Assembly: GCA_973895155.1 (NCBI GenBank)
Contig: OZ316895.1
Coordinates: forward strand, 7,936,001-8,000,000
Reading direction: 5' to 3'
DNA: 64,000 nt
DNA from: Marsupella aquatica
Lineage: Eukaryota; Marchantiophyta
Part shown: positions 9,862 to 18,298 of the stretch, piece after piece
Numbering within the stretch: the first letter of the stretch is position 1
How the letters are laid out: the number at the start of each line of letters is the position of its first letter
The notes under the pieces: model-generated
Database searches by the model: none
Seen by the model: only the letters and a program-made list of their open reading frames with translations
Told to the model about the DNA's origin: nothing
Made by a program: the position numbers and the translations under genes

Positions 9862-12800
9862 TCAGTGTGATCGAGATAAATGATTGCTCGTAGTTCTTAG
9901 ATCAAGAATACCAATAGCAGACCGATGTCGTTCAAAAAGAGGTCGGGATAAGGCCTTGGTTAGTACATCAGCAGGCTGTTGATCTGTAGAGATGTACTGA
10001 AGGTTAATCTCCCCCTCAAGGACGCGCTCCCGAACAAAATGGTGATGAACTTCAATGTGTTTCGTGCGCGCATGAAATACCGGATTGCGAGCAAGTTTGA
10101 TGGCCCCTTCGTTGTCACAGTGGAGAGTTGGGCGGGAGGAGGGAAGAGCATCAAGAATATGGTGATCCTTGCACATAAGAGAGACGTCACAGTCAGGGAC
10201 AAGTTGAAGTTCAAGAAGTAGTCGTCGTAGATAGACAGCTTCTTGAGCTGCAGAGGAGAGAGCCATGTACTCAGATTCAGTCGATGACTTGCTGGTAGTA
10301 GCTTGACGTTTGCTGTGCCAAGAAATGGGACTGTTGCCAAGTGTTAAAATATAAGCTCCTACAGATCTGCGAGTGGTAGGACATGTAGCCCAGTCAGCAT
10401 CAGAGTAGGCAGAAATAGTGAGAGGGGCATTATGTCGATAAGAAATGCCATAGTGAGTAGTATGCCTGAGGTATCGAAAAATATGTCGGGTGGCCTGTAA
10501 GTGATCCTCACGAGGATCATGCATGAAACGGCTGACCAGACCTACAGCAAAGCATAAGTCGGGTCGGGTGTTTGTGAGATAAATAAGCTTTCCGACCATC
10601 CTGCAATAAAGATGGGCATCAACTTGAGGAGCAGAAGAATCAGTAGAAAGAATGGTGCCAGTAGGTAAAGGCGTAAGAGCAGGGGTGCAAGAGTCCATTT
10701 GAAATTCTTGGAGAATGTCTTGACAATAACCATGCTGATGTATGTTGATACCGGCAGCAGAGCAATCAAATTCAATGCCCAAATATTTCTGAATAGGGCC
10801 AAGATCCTTCATGCTAAAGTGTTGAGTAAGAGCAGCTTTATGTGAAGCGATGAAAACGTCGTTGCTACCAGTAAGATAAAAGTCGTCGACGTGAGTGAGA
10901 AGGATAGTGATGTCAGCCCCATCATGGATATAATAAAGATTGTTGTCGAGCATGCTGCGAGTCCACCCAAGTTTGGTTAAGATAGCATGTAAGGTGTCGT
11001 ACCAAGCTTTGGAAGACTGTCGAAGACCGTAAAGAGAATTGTTAAGATGACAAACAAGATGCTCTTTGCCAGGAATTCGATAACCAGGTGGTTGATGCAT
11101 AAAAATATCCTCCAAAACTTTGCTATTGAGGAATGCAGTATCAACATCCATGTGTGTGATATGCCAGCCTCGAGAAGCAGTGATGGCAGTGATGGTGCGA
11201 AGAGTAGCCCACTTGACTACAGGTGCAAAAGTTTCAAAATAGTCAATGCCATGTTGCTGATAGTTGCCTTTGGCGACAAGGCGAGCTTTTAGACGAGCAT
11301 GGGTGGCAGATATTGGTTTTCGTTTTAAAACCCACATAGACGGAATAGCCCGTTTTCCAGGTGGTAGCTCAACAAGAGTCCAAGTATTGGTCTTATGAAT
11401 GGAGTCTAATTCTTCGTCCATAGCTGCACACCAAGCAGGATCAGATAAAGCCTGAGCAAGAGATATTTGATCACTGATGGTTGGGTCATCAGTTTCAATG
11501 GCACAAGCAGATAATTCAAGAGGCGGAGGTTCAGCGTAGAAACCAAGAAGACGAGAGTTGTGTGAACGAAGCCGTCCTGAACGTCTGAGTTCTGTTGGTA
11601 CAGAAATGATGCCAGAAGGGGCAGCATCAGTAGATGGAGCAGCATCAGTCGAGATAATAGTGGCAGCATCCTCAGGATCATCATTTGCGTCAAGAGTGGG
11701 AATATTGGCAGCAACTGCGTCAGAAATAGGGACGTCAAAAGATGATAGATCATGAAAGTTGATGTGAGTTGGCTCTGGTCCTGGTACAGCATATATGCCA
11801 ATTTCGGTTTCATCAAAACGAACATCTCTACTGATGAGAATTTTCCGACGAAGAGGTGAGTAGCAGCGATAACCTTTGGTATTTTCATCATAGCCAACAA
11901 AAATGGCTTTAATAGACTTAGGTTCAAGCTTGGACCGAAGATGGGCTGGGACATGCAAATAAGCTGTGCAACCAATAATACGTAAATGACTGACGTCAGG
12001 TTTGGTGCCAAATAGCTGCTCAAAAGGGGTTGTCTTGTATAGAGATCGGGTGGAGCATAGATTGAGAACATGTGTGGCAGCTCGAACCATCTCTTCCCAA
12101 AGTGTAGCTGGAAGGTGAGCACCAAAACAAAGACTGCGAGCTGCTTCAATCAACGTTCGATTCTTTCTCTCAGAGACGCCATTCTGATGTGGAGTGTGCG
12201 CGGCAGTCAGTTGTCGGTGAATCCCATTGCTAAGACAGAATTGTTGAAAATCAAGAGAAAGATATTCGCCGCCACGGTCGGAACGCAAACAGCCAATCTG
12301 AGAGCTGAACTGGTTTTGTACAGAAGCACAAAAATTTCTAAAAGAAGTGAAAACCTCAGATTTGAACCGAAGAAAGAAAGTCCACGTATACCTGGTGTAG
12401 TCATCTGTAAACGTGAGAACGTAGCGAGATCCAGATAATGAAGGAATACGAGCTGGTCCCCAAACATCAGAGTGGACCAATTCAAAAGGTCGTGTGGTCT
12501 GAGTTTTGGAGGATTTAGGAATCCTTTCACGAGTTTGTTTGGCCTCCATGCAAACACCACAAAGGGTCTTGTTGCAAGTGTGAGAAAAAGAAGGAAGCCC
12601 GGTCACTAGCTTAGTGGAGCTCATGTGTGACAATTTCTGAAAATGTATGTGACTAAGTCGTCGATGCCAAAGATCAAAGTCAGATATAGTAGTAGTGGCA
12701 ACGTGACAGGTGGGAGAAGTAAATAAATTACGGCCCACCACACTCATATGAGGAGGCTTAGGAATTAGAGTGTATAAGCGACTTACTGGATCACGAGTAC

Positions 12801-14202
12801 CATGCATGCATACTTGATGTTGTTTGTCCAGCACCAAGCATTGAGAGGACGTAAAACATATAGTATTGCCTAAGTCTGCAAGATTTCCAACTGAAAGGAG
12901 ACTACTTCTAGCACTCGGCACATATAAAACGTTGGAAACTTTATTCTCATCAAGAACGAGAGTCCCCTTGCCTTTGACATCCAAGGCAACTCCACCGGCA
13001 GTTGCCACTGAGGAACCAGAAGGAAGGGTTACAAAATTTATGAGTCCAGCAGCGTCACCAGTGAGGTGCGTGTTGGCTCCAGAATCAAAAATCCATTCAG
13101 GCTTGCTAAGCTCAGCTGTAATTTCAGAGAAATTTGCTTCTAGTATCTGATCAGCAGTGAGAGTGGGATCAACTTCAGCCACAGAATCGAAATATTCTTC
13201 AAAATCAGCATTCTGGTCACCACCGGTTGGGGCATTGTCAAAATTTGCTTCAACAAGATTAGCAGCACGAGCAGGTCCTAGGTTTGCCTGGCCCAATCTA
13301 GCGGTGAGCTGCTGCAGTTCAGACTCTAGCCCACGGAAAGGGCAATTGCGAGCTAGGTGAGTTGCATCACCACAAGTGAAGCAATCACCACGAGCATTGT
13401 TGTTAAAAGGAGCACGGCCACGCCCACGTCCCATACGTCCGCCAAAATGAGGTCCACCGCGTCCTCGACCACGTACACCTGCAAAATTGTTGGCTCGTCC
13501 AAGTGGTGCCTGTAAGAAAGCTCGAGCAAAGAGTGCCTCCTCGCCAGCAAAAGAACGAGCTCCACGACGACTCTCTTCTTCACGAATGATATTTTCGAGC
13601 TGTGAAAAAGAGGGCATGTTCTCCCGTCCTGCAAGAACAGAACCAAAAGTTTCCCAGCTGGAAGGGAGAGCATCGATAATAACTCCCTGCATTTCTTCAT
13701 CAGTGAAGGTGACGTCTACAGCGGCAAGGTCATTAAGTAACTCATTGACAGTACTGAAATTAGTAGCCATGGAAGCAGATTCAGGAAATCTCAGACTGAA
13801 AAGCTTCCGTTTAAGCACAGCACGACGAGTGGTAGTGTTGCCGGCACAGGCACGACGAAGTTCGGTCCACAGTACTGCTGGATCATCAATGCGGACATAG
13901 CGGGCAAGCATCTTGTCCTCAATTGCCTTGGTCATCATGTATAAGGCCTTGTTCTGAGCGGCACGTCGCTCAGCCTGAGTCGGATTAACTGGATCATTCG
14001 GATCAAGAATCATACCAAGTAGATTCTCACGTACGACATACCAAATTCGCTCCTTGATGAAGCTCTGCTTCATCTTGTAAGACCATAATGGGTAGTTATT
14101 CCCATTAAGCTTCTCGTCCTTGGACATTGAGAAGTTCAAGTCTTGATTCATCTTGCCTCTGTAGTACCTACGTAAGTACCTACGTAAAGTGATTGACTGC
14201 AT
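9862..14202 (-). CDS. Gag-Pol polyprotein, Ty1/copia
   Basis: An uninterrupted 1446-residue polyprotein. Gag covers about residues 18-300, with an RG-rich stretch (about 243-265) and a CCHC zinc knuckle CFTCGDATHLARNC at about 274-287. Protease has IFDSGANTHLTGD near 371. Integrase has the HHCC finger (HRRLSHIH...CGVCMEAK) and DDE core motifs HSDVWGPA and NGVSERKNRTLIEAARS. RT carries SLYGLRQSSKAWY and LLTHVDDFYLTGSN, where the usual YVDD is HVDD. RNase H has YSDADWA, STESEYMAL and HIEVHHHFVRE. The second Met (about residue 18, MNQDLNFSMS, ATG at 14151) looks like the natural Gag start, because the first 17 residues come from a short duplicated leader sequence. Confidence 0.95.
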   Translation of the reverse strand: MQSITLRRYLRRYYRGKMNQDLNFSMSKDEKLNGNNYPLWSYKMKQSFIKERIWYVVRENLLGMILDPNDPVNPTQAERRAAQNKALYMMTKAIEDKMLARYVRIDDPAVLWTELRRACAGNTTTRRAVLKRKLFSLRFPESASMATNFSTVNELLNDLAAVDVTFTDEEMQGVIIDALPSSWETFGSVLAGRENMPSFSQLENIIREEESRRGARSFAGEEALFARAFLQAPLGRANNFAGVRGRGRGGPHFGGRMGRGRGRAPFNNNARGDCFTCGDATHLARNCPFRGLESELQQLTARLGQANLGPARAANLVEANFDNAPTGGDQNADFEEYFDSVAEVDPTLTADQILEANFSEITAELSKPEWIFDSGANTHLTGDAAGLINFVTLPSGSSVATAGGVALDVKGKGTLVLDENKVSNVLYVPSARSSLLSVGNLADLGNTICFTSSQCLVLDKQHQVCMHGTRDPVSRLYTLIPKPPHMSVVGRNLFTSPTCHVATTTISDFDLWHRRLSHIHFQKLSHMSSTKLVTGLPSFSHTCNKTLCGVCMEAKQTRERIPKSSKTQTTRPFELVHSDVWGPARIPSLSGSRYVLTFTDDYTRYTWTFFLRFKSEVFTSFRNFCASVQNQFSSQIGCLRSDRGGEYLSLDFQQFCLSNGIHRQLTAAHTPHQNGVSERKNRTLIEAARSLCFGAHLPATLWEEMVRAATHVLNLCSTRSLYKTTPFEQLFGTKPDVSHLRIIGCTAYLHVPAHLRSKLEPKSIKAIFVGYDENTKGYRCYSPLRRKILISRDVRFDETEIGIYAVPGPEPTHINFHDLSSFDVPISDAVAANIPTLDANDDPEDAATIISTDAAPSTDAAPSGIISVPTELRRSGRLRSHNSRLLGFYAEPPPLELSACAIETDDPTISDQISLAQALSDPAWCAAMDEELDSIHKTNTWTLVELPPGKRAIPSMWVLKRKPISATHARLKARLVAKGNYQQHGIDYFETFAPVVKWATLRTITAITASRGWHITHMDVDTAFLNSKVLEDIFMHQPPGYRIPGKEHLVCHLNNSLYGLRQSSKAWYDTLHAILTKLGWTRSMLDNNLYYIHDGADITILLTHVDDFYLTGSNDVFIASHKAALTQHFSMKDLGPIQKYLGIEFDCSAAGINIHQHGYCQDILQEFQMDSCTPALTPLPTGTILSTDSSAPQVDAHLYCRMVGKLIYLTNTRPDLCFAVGLVSRFMHDPREDHLQATRHIFRYLRHTTHYGISYRHNAPLTISAYSDADWATCPTTRRSVGAYILTLGNSPISWHSKRQATTSKSSTESEYMALSSAAQEAVYLRRLLLELQLVPDCDVSLMCKDHHILDALPSSRPTLHCDNEGAIKLARNPVFHARTKHIEVHHHFVRERVLEGEINLQYISTDQQPADVLTKALSRPLFERHRSAIGILDLRTTSNHLSRSH

Positions 14203-14406
14203 AGGGAACTGTCACCTGTGACGTCAAGACTTACCAAGAAAGAAAATATAGGAGAGTGGTACTTACCAACTCTATCACCAAGACACGAGACTGTGAACAA
14301 TAGGTGTTCCTAAGAAACTATAGGAGAGCGGTACTTACCAGCTCTATCAACAAAATGAGAGAACACTATGACCCGCAGGCATTATCCTGGGGAGGCTCTG
14401 ATACCA
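14203..14406 (-). promoter_or_regulatory. Untranslated leader and tRNA-primer site of copia element
   Basis: Sense is the minus strand. The primer-binding site TGGTATCAGAGCC lies next to the LTR (about 14394-14406). The leader then carries a 72-bp-period duplication (units beginning at 14247 and 14319). On the sense strand it has three GGTAAGT sequences (14333-14339, 14261-14267, 14229-14235), each a strong splice-donor match. CAG acceptors follow near 14215 and 14200. Splicing of the leader is possible but not shown. Confidence 0.7.
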
Positions 14407-14702
14407 TGTAAACAACGTAGTGTCTCTGATTGAATGATCCATGCTGAGGGGAGGCGAGGGCCCCACATAAATACACGCCAGGAAATGAGATGGATCAAGA
14501 TCCATAAAGCAAAGCAAGGAGATCAACGGTAAGAGAAACAGCGTACCACTAACTAACAACTAATCACTACTACATGGGAGCGGATAACACGGCGTGATAT
14601 CCGGGGAGTGGGCAAGATACTAAGGAGAAATACAATGATGCTTTAGGCACTTAGAAAGCGCACCATAAGTACTTTACAGTAATGGTAAAGCTACTGTCAA
14701 CA
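14407..14702 (-). repeat. 5' LTR of young copia element
   Basis: Identical to 9325-9620 over 296 bp. On the minus strand it is followed directly by the initiator tRNA-Met primer-binding site. It would hold the promoter of the element. Confidence 0.95.
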
Positions 14703-14935
14703 CTGGAGTGGACAAGAATCACAACACGGTGTTTGCTAACTTTAGCAACGCGGTCAGGGACCCTGGTGCGAGTTTGGAGAGGCACTGTCATTTCTCGGGA
14801 ACTGATCAATTGCAAGCTGTAGAAATTGCCGTACCCTTGAAATTTGTCAGTCGGCTTTCCCTGATAGGCTGATACGCAAAGGGGGACTTCGATTAATATT
14901 TCAAATGCAGCTTTGGGCTTTGGGCTCTCCCTCTT
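14703..14935 (-). other. Possible host exon cut by the copia insertion
   Basis: A minus-strand frame reads through 14935-14703, including FEILIEVPLCVSAYQGKP, MTVPLQTRTRVPDRVAKV and SKHRVVILVHS. If the retrotransposon is removed, it runs on to a stop at 9304-9306. At the junction the host sequence reads CCAG|GTACTC, which could be a splice donor. The composition looks coding, but I recognize no family and found no start, so this could be a chance frame. Confidence 0.3.
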
Positions 14936-15815
14936 TCATGCTATACAATGTAAAGTACTTGTAGTTGTAGCATTGCTCAATGCAGTACGGTGCTGTTCAG
15001 GTTTTTCGTCAGTACACCGACACACTATGGTCAACAGTTCACAGCTGACAAACCTGCGGAATACAGCACCGCTGAGAGCTCTCATCAGATTATCAGAAGA
15101 CTTTATAATTGAGCGGCCCATCTTCAGATTCTGAGTTCTACATTACCACCCCTAGTCTACCCTCGATGAAATCCAACTGCTACACAGTGCTGCCTCTACT
15201 GTAGACTCCACAGGAGGCTAACGTGGGGAATTCTGTGATGGTGTATGGGGGATGTGGATAGAGTGATAGACTGATAGAGTCATAGAGAGAGAAAGAAAAT
15301 GACACCTCGAGGTGGGCGCCCCTTTAATGCCCGCGTTTTTCACTGTAAAGGACGCAGCAGAAAACGTACTTACCGCAACCCAGCACGGTTACGCGCCCAA
15401 CGACTCTTGTCTTATGACCTCACTGCCAGCTCCCTCACCAGGCTGGTGCCCACCAGGCCAACTGCATTCGCCTTACAGGCGATTACAGCGCCACTGCAGG
15501 CGAGCTCGCTCAATGAGCACCATTCAGCGAGTTCACCCACATATATATACATATGTTGCTCCCCAGATCTAGTTACGTTCAAACCTATCTCTTTCTTGCC
15601 TCTTCATGCTTTGTCAATTGTCTTAGACAGTATTCGTGATTCAGTCTTTGTCACTACCTGACATAGCTGGACTCTGGCGAGCTCTCTCCCATATTTATCG
15701 ACGTGACACTTTCTTGACCGATACGTGCTACAGTCCACCTTTTTCTAAATAGCGCACGTCTACGTCTTTAGCCATCTGTAACTTCCTTGAACTCTCAGTT
15801 TAGTGTAGTTTCATC
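14936..15815. other. Upstream region of EXORDIUM-like gene 1
   Basis: No gene seen. It contains a TATA-rich stretch (ATATATATACATATG near 15541) and a pyrimidine-rich run before the ATG at 15816, which may hold the promoter and 5' UTR of the downstream gene. A loose ATAGA(G/C)T repeat lies near 15260-15290. Confidence 0.4.
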
Positions 15816-16844
15816 ATGGGCTCATCATGTAGGAGTCGATGCACGCAGTGCGTTTCGAGTCTCCTGATTACTATGTGCGTTTTAGCGCAGGTCACCGATC
15901 TCGTCGCTCGCCCAATTCCATTGCCATACAGATCGCTGAACAATACTGCATATCATCTGAGGGGATTGAAGTTTTTGGTGCCGGAGACCACAGTTTTAGA
16001 TTACCATAATGGGAGCATCTTGACTGGAGGTGGAGGCCCTGCGATCAACGTATATCTTATCTGGTATGGGAACTTCAGCGATTCTCAGCGTTCAATTATT
16101 CACGACTTCTTTGCTTCCACACAGACTAGTAATTGCACGACTCCCTCAGTGGCAGACTGGTGGAAAATGACATGTGGCTACAAGGATACTGCCGGGGCCG
16201 CAGTGCCGTCGCGATTGATTGTGGTAGCTGAGACGAGCGACGCTGCATGCTCGAAGGGGAAGAATCTGCTCCCAGCTGACCTGGAAACTTTGGTCACTGG
16301 TTCTCTCGCGGAGTTCCCTGCTGATTCACAATCAATCTATATTGTACTCACAGCCGAGGACGTTGCTGCCGCTGATTTCTGTAACAGTGAATGCGGGGCT
16401 CACTACTCCACCTCTACTACCGCAGCTTCAAAGAACAAGCAGTTGGCTTACGGATGGGTCGGTAATCCGGGCACTCAGTGCCCTGGGAAATGCTCGTGGC
16501 CTTTCGCTCAACCCTCTTACGGTCCATACAACATCCCTCTGCTGCCTCCCAATGGAGACGTCGGTATGGACGGCATGGTCATCAACCTTGGAACTATTCT
16601 TGCTGGAATGGCCACAAATCCGTTCGACACTGGTTACTATCAAGGGGATGCAACAGCACCTAATGAAGCAGCGAGTGCATGTGCGGGCATGTTCGGACCC
16701 GGCTCCTATCCAGGATATGCCGGCCACCTACTGTCGGACAGCAGCACCGGAGACAGTTTCAATGCATGGGGTGTGAATAGTCGGAAGTATTTGCTGCCTG
16801 CGATTTGGGATCCCATTACGATGAACTGCACGACTCCGAACTAA
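15816..16844 (+). CDS. EXORDIUM-like (PHI-1 family) secreted protein 1
   Basis: A single-exon gene for 342 residues. The N-terminus (MGSSCRSRC...LLITMCVLAQVTDLVA) is a signal peptide, so the product should enter the secretory route and reach the cell wall or apoplast. Family blocks in order: LDYHNGSILTGGG, VYLIWYGNFSDSQRSII, PSVADWWKM, DFCNSECGAHYST, YGWVGNPGTQCPGKCSWPF, PNGDVGMDGMVINLGTILAG, ATNPF and GDSFNAWGVNSRKYLLPA. The length is normal for the phosphate-induced/EXORDIUM family, whose Arabidopsis members promote brassinosteroid-linked growth; the biochemistry is unknown. Two relatives lie at 32.3 and 37.6 kb. The start ATG precedes the signal peptide directly. Confidence 0.95.
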   Translation: MGSSCRSRCTQCVSSLLITMCVLAQVTDLVARPIPLPYRSLNNTAYHLRGLKFLVPETTVLDYHNGSILTGGGGPAINVYLIWYGNFSDSQRSIIHDFFASTQTSNCTTPSVADWWKMTCGYKDTAGAAVPSRLIVVAETSDAACSKGKNLLPADLETLVTGSLAEFPADSQSIYIVLTAEDVAAADFCNSECGAHYSTSTTAASKNKQLAYGWVGNPGTQCPGKCSWPFAQPSYGPYNIPLLPPNGDVGMDGMVINLGTILAGMATNPFDTGYYQGDATAPNEAASACAGMFGPGSYPGYAGHLLSDSSTGDSFNAWGVNSRKYLLPAIWDPITMNCTTPN

Positions 16845-18199
16845 TTCGGCTTTCTCCAGGACTAGTTTTTTCGAACCCTGGACTTCGCACTGGCCTTTAA
16901 CAATTAGTGTACAGCTAGGTCACCGAGAACTAGAAGTTCGACACGGTCTGTAGCAAGAGCTGTCGCTCCTTAGGAACAATCTTGAACAGGATCCCCATTG
17001 GATCAACCAATTTTGTATATGTACTTTTGATAACTTGTTTTTTTACCTCCGTTGCCTCTGCGTACGCTGATTTCAGAAGGTAAGATTTCCAAGTGGGTAA
17101 GCTTTTACTTTGAAAGCTCGAAAATTGTGTATTTCACTCGAGCTGTCTGTGGGGCATGCTAGTGTCTCGATGACGGTGGGGACGATGGTGGCTCGATAAC
17201 CAAAAACTGGATATTGGCCCGATAACCGCGGTTTGATTGACAGTGGGTTGATTATCTTTATTGATACATAGTCGCTCGCTCCTGGAACAATCTTCCGATG
17301 ACCCATATGGTTTTTTGTCCGAGCAACCAGGTGAACGAATATTTTCCACCCCGCATGTTCATCATTGACGGTAACTAGAACCTGGTACTCACGCCGGCAG
17401 TCCTCCCTCGATTCTTCATTATGGGTGTTACTCAGGTCCCGTGACATGACGAACTGAGCTCTGGTCCTACTAAGCAACTTTTACCTTCCTGCTGCAGAAG
17501 TCAGGAGCATTCACTAACGAAAAGCTGAACCATAACAATTCCAAAGAAAAACTAGAAATCACTCTTGATGTACTCAAGGTTTTATAGAACAAAAGTACCC
17601 GCCGTCGCCATCGACTACAAGTAAGCTCCATATATAGCCTATGGTCCCTTCGTCTGCCCAGGCCTAGTGAATCATGCCCTGAAAATGAAATATCTTCGCC
17701 CATACCTACTGCTGTTGAGACCTGAAGCAACGATATTGGGAGATCGAATATCACTGCCTTTTGTGACAGTAACTCACCTAGCATTCTCCGATGTAGAGTA
17801 AGAGGCCTCAAGCATAACAGGACTTTGAGCAGGTGGCACATCCTTGGCTTAAAAGGAAGCTAAAGACACCAACACAGTGCCATTGTTACCTGCCAAGGTC
17901 ATATTTCGGGAGTTCAGACAACGTGAGTCGAGCTGCTCTTTTGCTCATGAAATCAGTCATAGATTTTATATTCATGTGAATGAGATTTGACACATTCGAG
18001 AACCACAGAAAATCAAATAATGATGTTGTACTTAAAAACCTGCATACTACTTGAATTTGATTCCAAGGAAAACAACAGAAACCAACAGAAACCGTCCGCC
18101 CTCTTACATACTCGATAATGTATCTAATGTACTGCCATCTGAATCCGCGCATAAAATTATAGTAAGATCTCCCAAAACATCTACTGTAGTTTTCTTTGA
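16845..18199. other. Intergenic, no gene seen
   Basis: Downstream of EXORDIUM-like gene 1. It includes short frames on the minus strand (17073-17477, 17470-17841) with no family resemblance and no splice structure I can support. Confidence 0.4.
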
Positions 18200-18298
18200 T
18201 GTATTTTGATTATGCCCTAAAGAGCAAACAAATGTATTTTGATTATGCCCTAAAGAGCAAACAAATGTATCTTGATTATGCCCTAAAGAGCAAACAAA
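18200..18298 (+). repeat. 33-bp tandem repeat, three copies
   Basis: Three head-to-tail copies of a 33-bp unit (18200-18232, 18233-18265, 18266-18298) beginning TGTATTTTGATTATGCCC. Copies 1 and 2 are identical and copy 3 has one T-to-C change. This is a recent minisatellite-type expansion in non-coding DNA. Confidence 0.95.

Larger units (their letters stand above)
9325..14702 (-). mobile_element. Complete young Ty1/copia retrotransposon
   Basis: A 5378-bp element with two LTRs that I find identical base for base (9325-9620 and 14407-14702), each starting TGTAAACAACG and ending CTGTCAACA. It is flanked on both sides by CTGGA (9320-9324 and 14703-14707), a perfect 5-bp target duplication. The primer-binding site follows the 5' LTR on the minus strand as TGGTATCAGAGCC, complementary to initiator tRNA-Met. 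A purine tract GAGCGAGGGAGGA precedes the 3' LTR. The polyprotein is open from end to end. Identical LTRs mean a recent insertion, and the element may still be active. Confidence 0.97.

Noticed and set aside
11406-12149. 247-codon minus-strand frame
   Set aside because: It lies inside the copia polyprotein in another frame; its Leu-rich composition is a by-product of the coding frame.
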